NCBI GenBank assembly: GCA_000934455.1
Contig: KN887132.1
Coordinates: 35,479-65,907, forward strand
DNA: 30,429 nt
Reading direction: 5' to 3'
Origin: Apostichopus parvimensis
Lineage: Eukaryota > Echinodermata > Holothuroidea > Aspidochirotida > Stichopodidae
This document shows, piece by piece, positions 22,136-30,429 of the stretch (its first letter is position 1; every line of letters starts with the position of its first letter). Made by a program: the position numbers and the translations under genes. Under the pieces are notes generated by a model. It worked only from the letters and a program-made list of their open reading frames with translations, made no database searches and was not told where the DNA came from.

Positions 22136-24392
22136 CTAATGTTTCTGTGCGACGTAGCATTTACCGGTCCAAGTTAAATATTTAGCCAAGAGATCAACAG
22201 GAGAGATGGCGTCCTTTACCATGGTACATATTTTATTCGGAGGTGCACCTTCAATGGGTACAGGTTCCCGTACGGGTCTACTGACATCTTGTGATGGGTT
22301 CGAAGTCGCTCTCGGGTAATCATCACACCACGGACGTACTGTCCCAGTTACTCTACCGGTTTGGACGGCGTTTGTCTGTGTCTGATCTTGTTTCTTTAAA
22401 CTCTGTGGTTCTTGCATCATGGACGGTGTGAGGAAAGGATGCTCAGTCGCTACTACTGAGTTATGTTTCTGTGGCACTGGTCGTATGACACCACGTGGTT
22501 TTGTTGTCAACTTGTTGTACGAAGAAATACTAGCTTTGTCGCCATAGTGAAGGGTGTACTGCTTTTGTGTGACGTTATATATGACGTCTCGCTGGAAGGC
22601 GGTCACATGACCTACTGGATGGTCTTTGTTGAACTGTTGATTGGACGTTCCTTCTAAACTGATGGGACTGTAGGGTGACGGCGCTGTTAAATCAGAGTGT
22701 TCCGTCGACAGCGGTGAATTACACATCTGTGCTAGTTTCAGCGACTCCGAAAGGATATCTTCGTTACTCGATTTCCGTCCTTTTATTGAGTATCTGTCTT
22801 CGTCAGATATGCTTCCGATGGGTATATCCGGGGATTTAGGACCAAATAGCAGATTTAGCATGGACGCCCGTTCTAATTCTGGCAACTGATCTTTCCTGGT
22901 ATATTTCGAGTAGTTGTCATCAGGGATGTTTTCAATTAGAGTACTCTCTTTGTGGCCATTGGAAACATTCTCCAAATAGCCATGATGCGATGACTGGAAG
23001 GTATTCCCATACGGGTGAAGAGAAACATCTTTCTGCACCGCGCTTGCGTGATATGGAAATTGTGGAATATTACACAGTGTAGAATCCTTGTTGTAGTATT
23101 CGTTACCCTGATTGCCGCGGAATGGCATGACATGAGATATTTTGTCATTCGTGGCTAATTTCTTCGGTTGATGTGCAGACGATATCTTATTTTGCCTTCT
23201 AAGTTGCTTGCAATATGGAACTTCAAAGTCCGAATCAGATGTAGAGCTAAATATTGTTGAACTGCTGGTTCGTTTCTCTGATTTGGAGGAAGTCGCTGGG
23301 TCCTCAAATGAAGAAGCAGCCTTCCTTTCTGATCTATGTAATCTGTTATCTGTTGTTCTGTGATAATTTCTGTTTTCCCGGGCTGCATTATCAGAGTCAC
23401 TGCTGTATACGGTACGTCTTCTCATCGCTACCAATTCATTTAGAGAGATCTCTTTCGTCTTCTGTTCTCTTCGAAATATCTTTCTTCTTTTTCTGTATTT
23501 CTTTTTCCTTTTAATTCTCTCTCTTGGATTATCTTCTCCTGACCCACCCGACGAATGTTGGCGTTTTCTCTTCTGGTACCGGTTATTATCTTTATATTGT
23601 ATAGACCTTTGATTACATACATCGACGTGTGTGGTTCTTGAGTTTTTTCGGCTTTGCAGTCGGTTGGCGGTTAACGGAGGTTTTCTTACGTCCTGCTTCT
23701 CATATGTTGGTTCGGTGTTCGAAACGTCAGGTGAATCATGACGTAGCAATCCATTCCTCTGTAACAACGCGGAGGAACCATTGGTATAAGGAGAAGGTTG
23801 AAATGGTGCTTGATGTGGACTAACAGACATACCAAACCTAGGTTCATGATAGACCCCCTGGTTGTTTGAAAATGGATCATGTGATAGCGAAAACGCTTGA
23901 GAATTTGGCTGGATGCTCTTCGGAATTTGTGACCAGTGGTTCGAACCAAACATCGAGGGAGTAGCTGTCATTGGTGGTCCTCCTCGTGCTGCAGAAAGAC
24001 GTTTCAATGCCTCACCAAGGTGATTCTCTTGTAGCTGCATGACATCTTTATTAGGAGGCGCACGTTCTCCCATTTCATTTGACGTGGCGGTATAGTCTTG
24101 TCTGTGCTTTCTCTGTTGATATGGTTGTGCTACTGAACAGTTTGCAGTGGGAAAGTTCTGGTGACGGGTTCCAGTAGAACTGTCTCTTACGTTGTTCATC
24201 ATACTTCTTGAGTTTATCTGTTCTTGTTGAGGATTATCTCTGGTTCGGTTTCTGTACTCTTCATGGATTCGAACGTCATGTGGACTTAACCTAGTGACGT
24301 CACATGGAGGAACTACTCGGTGGTTATTTTGAGATTGAAGCCAATCCAGTGTTCGCCTTTGACGAGATGTTTCTCCGTCTGGTTTTATTTTT
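22136..24392 (-). CDS. Homeobox gene coding exon 3: long C-terminal region
   Basis: 2257 nt, entered in phase 2 after CCTCTTTTGTACAG (junction codon GGA, Gly) and ending at TAG. It encodes about 751 residues, polar and probably mostly disordered. A dense basic block lies at about protein residues 464-502 (KRKR, then RERIKRKKKYRKRRKIFRR), a likely nuclear localisation signal. A Ser/acidic stretch follows (SSDSDN, SDSDFEVP). The extreme C-terminus, ISPVDLLAKYLTWTGKCYV, is hydrophobic and could be a short interaction motif. No OAR, zinc finger or other known domain is seen. The length in a single exon argues that the frame is under selection. Confidence 0.85.
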
Positions 24393-25094
24393 CTGTACAA
24401 AAGAGGGGAAAATAATCAAAATATACATATACATACAGTAAATAGAAAAGTATCTCTCTTATGTAGGGTATATATAAACGAGGGCCTTGGTTTGTTACAT
24501 CTGTAACATCACGGTACAGTAAAGAATCAATTTATCGCGTTCAAGGCATCGTGGGTAAAATCAGGCATACTTTTCCACCCGCGGTGGTTAGATCTTGTGC
24601 AAACAGTGTTGATATGTTGACTTAACAAGAGTCTAGCATCATATTGTGTTTGCCATTGCGGTGTTACCCGTACGTTGCATAGTTTGTATACATTTATTAC
24701 TGAGCTCACCTTGCTATTTTAAGAATTTCAGTATTTCAATACCACACCCCTCCCTCCCCTCCACACACAATATACACAACCGAAACATAAATGTTGCACT
24801 GTTATTCGTCATTGATTTAAGCTGGGTTAACTCTGGTTCGCAAGTTGATATTAACAATCAAAAATGGGTCGAAGAAGTGGGAAACAATTTGAAATACAAT
24901 AGTTTAGAGTTTTGCAAAATTATATATATTCATGCGCATTGAACAATTAGTTTCACATTATAACAAATAGCCAAAATTGCTATAGATCTATAGCGATCTA
25001 ACGCAAAGCGTAATGTTTATAGTTTACAACTTACGTATTATGTATTAATTATTAATTTACTCATTAATTACTCATTGACTTGTGTTTTACTAAC

Positions 25095-25393
25095 CCTGGT
25101 CCATTATTGTCCATCTGCGTAGTCGTCTCTGGATGACGTGAATGATGTACAACCGTTGATTGGTCGCCCGAGTGGGTGTGGTTAAGCCACGTGGAAAACT
25201 CTATACCTGCCACCGGTATACTCTCAACGAAATTCGGAGTACTCTGAGGGACCTGAGAAGGGTGTTGATTATCACTGGTACCATTAGATGCAGGGGAGGC
25301 GACATGGGGATCTTGTGAAGTAGGTGTGACGTCATCGACGTTTCTTTTGACTGAGGTCCTCCGGTACTTTGCTCTACGGTTCTGAAACCAAAC
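25095..25393 (-). CDS. Homeobox gene coding exon 2: recognition helix and linker
   Basis: 299 nt, phase 0 in (after TTTCTTCAATAG) and phase 2 out (CCAGG|GTTAGT). It opens with VWFQNRRAKYRRTSVKRN, giving W48, F49, Q50, N51, R53 and a basic end. The following 80 residues are rich in Ser, Thr, Pro and His with no recognised motif. Both donors of this gene are the same unusual hexamer GTTAGT. Confidence 0.9.
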
Positions 25394-25395
25394 CT

Positions 25396-26726
25396 ATTGA
25401 AGAAACAACAACATCATAGATTGAAGGAATGAAAATAAGAACAGATAGATTTAATTCTTTCTCAACACAGCCTTTTTATAGGGTAATTGTCGCCCGTAAA
25501 GATCATGCACAATAATGAATATTCATCAAAACCTACGGATAACCAGTTGGGACATTGTTTCTATACTGTAGTGTCATGCACCGCTTCAGAGTACTCGTAT
25601 TGTCAGTACGAGCAGTATCATTATACTCGATCAAGGCTAGGAACTGTTTGCACTGTCAATACCAGTGCTTTGAGCGCATGATATTGGAGTACAGTTTAGA
25701 GAGGTATTAGCATTAGGAAATTGTCCCAACTGGCTCGGATGACACAGATAACTTTGAAAGAAAATTTCGTTTTACTAACGTGACGGGCGCTTCATCAAAC
25801 AGAGCGAAATAGAGAGGGGGGGGGGTGGATAGAGGGTGCCCTACGCTCAAGGATTATCAGTATAGGGGAAACATGAAGATAATTGAGGGCGCCAATGCAT
25901 AAGTGAATGCAGAGCCGTAGATTATATTCTTGAGAGTAATAAATCCTCTCAGAGAAAGTATTCTTTAAAGCTATGAGACTTCTGTTATCACCAGCTAATT
26001 TTAAGATTCATTGTTTTCCAAAAGAATTAATTCCGTAGGTTGCCCTCTCTATGGTTCTCTTTTGTAAGAAGAACAATGTCATACACTCGATCGTCCTCAT
26101 AAGCTATACAATAAAAAACCATAGTGGTTCTACTTAGAAGAGTTATGCAGTTTGCTTACTTCTCAAATGCGGTAATCATAAGCCGGAGATTATACCAGAA
26201 CTTTTCTTCAGTGAAAAACTTATGATATTGAACTTAAGGCTATATCAGTGTGTTAAATAATGGGAAGGCGAACAATGGTGTTTCAACAAAAGGTAATTGA
26301 TTGTATATCATTACAATCGTTCACGTATAAGAAAAAAGATAAAATGTGACCGAAATGACATACTCTGTTTGTGCTATATCGGAACAGGTCAAACCACTAA
26401 ACCACTTTATGTTCCCTTTAGTCCTTGAAATTTAACATGGGGGTCACGACCCTTTCAAAGGTTGTCAAGCAAGTTTGGAGGGTCGCCAGAAATTGCCGAC
26501 TTTTCTAAAAAAGTCTTGAACATAACTTCAAAAGTTGCAAAATATATTGTAATGCCATCTTGCAACTGAGAACCATTAATCACATAACAATTTCTCAAAC
26601 GGGAGGGGAATAACTCCCCCCCCCCCCCCCCTTTATGCCCAACATCCGCCATTGTAAGGTCGCCAACATGAAAGTTGGGATCAGCAGTTAAATCAAAAGA
26701 AGAGTTTGAACACAAGAAAAACTAAC
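25396..26726 (-). other. Second intron of the homeobox gene (splits the homeodomain)
   Basis: Intron between homeodomain codons 46 and 47, from GTTAGT at 26726 to the acceptor AATAG at 25394. No coding exon is seen. The part at 26430-26690 looks like an interspersed-repeat fragment (GGGTCGCCAGAAATTGCCGA and a poly-C run), but it has no second copy here and no clear ends. Confidence 0.7.
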
Positions 26727-27002
26727 CGTAACTCTGCTTTCGTCTATTTCCAGTCGTTCCGCTATTTTCGTTCGTAAATCCATATCAGGATAAGCCACTT
26801 CCTGAAATAACCTTTCTAGAGCAATCAATTGAGCTGCGTTAAAGATAATACGTGTTTTCCTCGATTTTCCAAACCCCCTACTTTGGCCATTCTCTCCATT
26901 CAATTCACTCCCATCTGACGTCATCTGTTGAAAATATTCGACTCCTGGTGAGCTGTCAATCTCACCAAATTTCCCGCCAATAACAGGTCTTTGGTCCATC
27001 AT
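26727..27002 (-). CDS. Homeobox gene coding exon 1: N-terminus and homeodomain helices 1-2
   Basis: 92 codons from ATG at 27002 (a second ATG follows directly). The donor is ACG|GTTAGT, phase 0. The exon itself begins at 27014 after CCAATTAG, an acceptor with the tract CTTTCTTTTCCCC; an in-frame stop sits in the intron, which supports this start. Homeodomain positions 1-46 read KTRIIFNAAQLIALERLFQE (positions 3-22), then YPDMDLRTKIAERLEIDESR. Core residues F8, L16, F20, Y25 and R44 are present. Position 46 is Thr, where paired-class proteins usually have Gln. Confidence 0.9.
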
Positions 27003-27378
27003 ATCGTCAGGGACCTAATTGGACATGATGTGGGGAAAAGAAAGTGTATGAAATTTACACAAAAAAAGAAGAAATATCGGTATGTATTATCAATAGCACT
27101 TTAACACGTACTACTCCTGCTTCACCCTCACCTGTACGGAGTAGTATTGAGCTGCTCAGGGCTTTAGTTGGGAGTAAAATAACCCTTTTCATTCATTAAA
27201 CTACTAAACATGCTCAGAACGACATCTTACCACCAGTGAACACTACGAGGTGAACTCTCTTCACCTGAAGAAGTTTCACCTATATACATGTGGAGCTAGA
27301 GCAGGATTGTCTCCTTATATATGTACAGTGGTGGGTTTCTAATTTTCCTGACTAATTGGAACTTGAAAAGTCAGTTTT

Positions 27379-27484
27379 AGTCACTTGAAAAGTCACTTGA
27401 AAAGTCACTTGAAAAGTCACTTGATAAGTCACTTGAAAAGTCACTTGAAAAGTCACTTGAAAAGTCACTTGAAAAGTCACTTTT
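27379..27484. repeat. 12-base tandem array with CACTTGA
   Basis: Eight units of AGTCACTTGAAA (one carries GATA in place of GAAA) plus a partial ninth, in the homeobox gene's first intron. Each unit contains CACTTG, an E-box, which is also the complement of the NK2 homeodomain core CAAGTG. Confidence 0.93.
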
Positions 27485-28440
27485 ATCGATGATGAAATGT
27501 TATCAGATAGTATGATGCAATAAACAACTCACGGACAACAAAAAACATAAAAGGGTAACCATCTATATACATTATTCTATTTCTACTGTGGTGGAAGATA
27601 TGGTTTGGATAATATGTGATTTGTGTTTTCTGTATGTCTTACTCGACCTGACCAGGGACCACGAAAAGCACATGCGCAGTTGAGTTCATGAACCGTCCCA
27701 TCATGAAGGAGTAAATATTCAATGCTATATGGATCACCCTTGCAGCCTTATCAAGTTTTCAAGATGAAAGTTGTCTTATAAACATGTTAGGCTTTCTGTA
27801 GCTCCTTAACCACCCCCCCCCCACTTTCCCCTCCTACCACAACCTCTCGTCAGGTCATGTTATACCTTCTGACAGGGGGTGAGGGAAGGGGAGAGAGGAC
27901 AGGAGAAATTCTGAACCCTGTATTGTTCTCTATCATCTTTGACATCTGCACAGCAGCTGTGTTTCTCGTGTTATCTGTTCATAGACCTTATTGTTCTTGG
28001 TCGATGATCCACGTAACGTTATCTAAATGACATTTGTTAACAGGAGGTCGTGTGAGGTTTGTCATGGATCTTTCAAGCAGGTGAAAATTATTTGAAGTAT
28101 TTTTTAGTTTGCTTACATCCTGTAAGTACTAGACTTTTAGGGGTTTTTTTTTTGCTGTCAAAGACTTTCTTTATATTATTAGGCGTGCTATCGGTTACCA
28201 TAGAATGACTATCTTAAATCTGAAGTTGGAAGTATTTTTATCTTGTAAAACATTTTTCGGTATCTAATGATTCATTCATTTCTCGCTTCAATTTTTTTTC
28301 GGATTTATACACAATTTCTCGGCGGCTGCACGAAAGATAAAGACATATATCACTCTCGCCAAGTCTTTATGCTATTAAATTAAAATTTTGGGTTGTTATA
28401 GTAGGTTTTGAAAATTTCGTATCGCCGGAAACATCTTCTT

Positions 28441-28458
28441 CCCCCCCCCCCCCCCCCC
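28441..28458. repeat. Poly-C run
   Basis: Eighteen consecutive C residues. Similar runs occur at 26617-26632, 11041-11050 and 16206-16232. Their exact lengths are likely to be assembly-sensitive. Confidence 0.85.
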
Positions 28459-28577
28459 TCTTCTTTTGGTTATATCAGTATTAATAATATATCGGAAACC
28501 TTTCTTAATTTTCCTTATTTGATATTTTGATATAAAACTCGAATAGTCAAGTTAATGAGCTTAGGGGAATGATATTG

Positions 28578-28692
28578 TGATATTAATAATAATAATAAAA
28601 TGGTATTATAATAATAATAATAATAATAATATCAAAAATAATAACAACAACAATAATAATAATAACATTATTATTACCATACAACAACAACA
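28578..28692. repeat. AAT/AAC trinucleotide microsatellite
   Basis: Impure runs of AAT, ATA, AAC and ATT. Simple repeat in the homeobox gene's first intron. Confidence 0.85.
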
Positions 28693-29224
28693 GATAAAAT
28701 ATGCTGTCTTTGCTGATATGATGACGTAATTATTACGGTGAATTCTAAACAAGAAGTAACGTTGTTATTAAGGATAAAAACCCAGAAATAAGCAAGTTTT
28801 ACTTATTAAGTACTATAACTATGCCCCAGTTTTGTTGCTGACGTGTAAGCCTACGCCTTGTACAAAAAGTCCCAAGTCTGACACCGATCGGATTCTTACA
28901 TTTATTTTAACTGGAACTAATGTATTTTAACGTGTCGTTCTCAAAGATAAATATATGAAAGACAATTAACACGAGACTACTGTAACAGTGTAAACAAAAC
29001 ATTCTGTTCGTAACTTTTAATTAATTAAGATAAGTAACGAACGAAGAACGACGAATCACCTTTGTTTCGGTAAATAAAATATCCCTAATAAATAAATGGA
29101 AGAATCCGACAGATGAAAGATGGGACCTGCATTATATATTTTTTATGTCACATAAATATATATCTGCATATATATATAGATATATATTATAACATATCAT
29201 ATAACATAAGCCGTACGTACTTAC

Positions 29225-29635
29225 CTTACGTATCCTGTACCAAATTCAACCGTAAAGAGAGGCTGTAATAGCAAATAGCGTTTCCGTTCAAAGCCTCACT
29301 CTATTTTCTCTTAGTTTCCTCTTTCATAACACAACCGTTTGGACACATACGTCCACATACAACGTCCATATAAAACGTCCAATATACAACGTCCATATGC
29401 AGATCATTCCGTGCGTTTGTTTTCCTCTCTCTTCGTTACAGCTTTATTTTATTTTTTCTATTTCGAATTCCTTCCTAGTCTAAAACGGTATATTAAGTGT
29501 TCTTTGCCATATAATACATGGACATAGCAAACGGTATACTGGTTTCTATAGAGTATTTTTCATCCTCCCATGTGGGTGGGTTGTTTTTTCGCTTGGCTAA
29601 ACATTAGGCACCAGACAGTCAAGTTCATTGTGTTC
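29225..29635 (-). other. Probable untranslated first exon of the homeobox gene
   Basis: It ends at GGATACGTAAG followed by GTAAGTACG, an excellent donor. The only ATG near the donor opens a seven-codon upstream ORF starting near 29306 and closed by TAG, so this exon looks untranslated. The 5' boundary is placed about 30 bases below the TATA box by inference. Confidence 0.45.
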
Positions 29636-29636
29636 T

Positions 29637-29681
29637 GATTACGTAATCCGATTGGACTTTTATACTTCAGATCACGTGATC
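29637..29681 (-). promoter_or_regulatory. Candidate core promoter: TATA, CCAAT and two palindromes
   Basis: On the minus strand TATAAAAG (29664-29657) is followed closely by CCAAT. It is flanked by two perfect 12-base palindromes: GATCACGTGATC (29670-29681, with the E-box CACGTG) upstream and GATTACGTAATC (29637-29648, a PAR-bZIP/CREB-like core that overlaps the K50 homeodomain site GGATTA) downstream. Distance and strand fit the homeobox gene's first exon. CCAAT downstream of TATA is not the usual order. Confidence 0.5.
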
Positions 29682-30043
29682 AATTATCACCTCTATTGAG
29701 AGCACACTTGAAGTCTCTGTAGATGAATTGCATTGTCATTTGAAGAAGAAGAAAGAAAAAAACAGTCATTAACCAAGACAGGATAAGAAGCTTTTCTCAG
29801 TAGGCGGTTAAAGAGCATCAAATATCCCAATTGTATACATCCATTCAGCTATAAAGAAAAAATAATAGTAATAAAATAAACTAATGTTTAGCTTTTTTTC
29901 CCTTCAATTTATGATCCCCGTCACTGATGAAACATGTAGTACCTTTTCGCCTTTTAACGAAAATATACTAGCTGAAATTAATTTATAAATTAATAAAAAA
30001 ATTAAAAAAATTCGGGAAAAAAGATCGAATGGGAAATCTATAA

Positions 30044-30429
30044 CAGGGGCGTATCCAGGATTTTATAACCCGGGGCCCGCGAATTACTATCTAAGCGGAG
30101 CGCCACCATCGGTTGGCGCGGAGCGTACAAGAAAATTTCTGGTTTTGATACCCCTCCAGATCACCGGAAATGGCACTTCTCGTGCTTGAAAATGATCAAC
30201 CAGATGTACACTTTTGCCTGAGAACCAAGTATTTCCCAATAGTTTTTTTTTCCATCCATAACCTTTTTGAAGATTGTCATCAGTCACACTTCATGTTCGA
30301 CTACATCGCATGTCCTGTGGATCATTGCTTTTGTAGGTAATACGTAACGGCCCACAATACCCGTCAGCCCCACTTTTGAAGGTTTTAAGCCCATTATTTG
30401 TTCAGAATTTGAAAATTCACATTTCTCGT
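30044..30429. mobile_element. Second hAT-type element, one end only
   Basis: It starts CAGGGGCGTATCCAGGATTT, a classic hAT terminus. About 30086-30174 matches the reverse complement of about 1861-1951 in the other hAT element (shared TCTAAGCGGAGCGCCACCA), so the two are family members in opposite orientation. No closing terminus is visible before the window ends. No transposase is readable. Confidence 0.7.

Larger units (their letters stand above)
27015..29224 (-). other. First intron of the homeobox gene
   Basis: Bounded by a consensus donor (GTAAG|GTAAGTACG at 29225/29224) and the acceptor before 27014. It holds a 12-base tandem array (27379-27484), a long poly-C run (28441-28458), ATT/AAT trinucleotide repeats (28581-28690) and the inverted repeat AGGTGAA-CTCTC-TTCACCT near 27248-27266. 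No coding exon is seen. Confidence 0.55.
22136..29640 (-). other. Paired-class homeobox gene, span in window
   Basis: Minus-strand gene with an untranslated first exon (to 29225) and three coding exons: 27002-26727, 25393-25095 and 24392-22136. Phases agree at both coding junctions (0 and 2), giving about 943 residues. The homeodomain is at residues 47-106, is of Q50 type and is split at codon 46/47, the usual intron position of paired-like genes. Paired-class homeodomains bind TAAT-type sites and act as nuclear transcription factors. No paired domain, OAR motif or other named tail motif is seen. Similarity to NOBOX (FQE-x-x-YPD and IA motifs) was considered but is weak, so the gene is left unnamed. 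It lies about 7.4 kb upstream of CPED1 in the same orientation. Confidence 0.85.

Noticed and set aside
26455-26715. 86-codon minus-strand frame beside the homeodomain exon
   Set aside because: It lies in the intron beyond the GTTAGT donor, includes a poly-C run, and reads like an interspersed-repeat fragment.
22136-27002. Naming the homeobox gene NOBOX
   Set aside because: Only scattered homeodomain residues agree (FQE, YPD, IA). Too weak without a phylogeny.
27108-27266. Small hairpins (TACTACTCC...GGAGTAGTA; AGGTGAA-CTCTC-TTCACCT)
   Set aside because: Short stems of this size are expected by chance in 30 kb; no supporting context beyond lying in an intron.

Overview
The window is animal nuclear DNA, AT-rich and spliced. 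Two genes lie on the minus strand with GT-AG introns. A 345-base assembly gap (13923-14267) and many small DNA-transposon remnants and tandem arrays are also present. The genes are deuterostome-like. Dense AGGCCTA-type strings near 20100-20300 and long poly-C runs would suit an echinoderm, but this is an inference and no species can be named.

Layout, reading the minus strand from high to low coordinates. (1) 30044-30429: the end of a hAT-type transposon. (2) About 29700-22136: a paired-class homeobox gene with a TATA/CCAAT promoter candidate, an untranslated first exon, the homeodomain split across two exons at codon 46/47, and a very large third exon; predicted protein about 943 residues. 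(3) 22100-14660: an intergenic stretch of about 7.4 kb holding a ten-unit minisatellite, an inverted-repeat element and one exon-like plus-strand segment. (4) 14541-346: twelve exons of a CPED1 orthologue (cadherin-like and PC-esterase domain protein), from the signal anchor to the cadherin-like domain. The C-terminal PC-esterase exons must lie beyond position 1.

The CPED1 exons were found by reading short conserved stretches and chaining splice sites. Every junction keeps phase except one (exon 5 to exon 6), which stays open. The assembled N-terminal half carries the successive sequence signatures of a tubulin-tyrosine-ligase-like (TTL) ATP-grasp domain, but the catalytic Asp and Arg of the KFDLR-type motif appear replaced. 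The protein therefore looks like a Golgi/secretory type II membrane protein combining a degenerate TTL-like fold, a cadherin-like sandwich and a PC-esterase.

The homeobox gene is a divergent Q50 paired-like factor with an unusual Thr at homeodomain position 46 and a long, probably disordered tail with a dense basic block. I could not assign it to a named family. The two genes have no obvious functional link. I saw no retroviral or other virus-derived element, no RNA gene and no CRISPR array.
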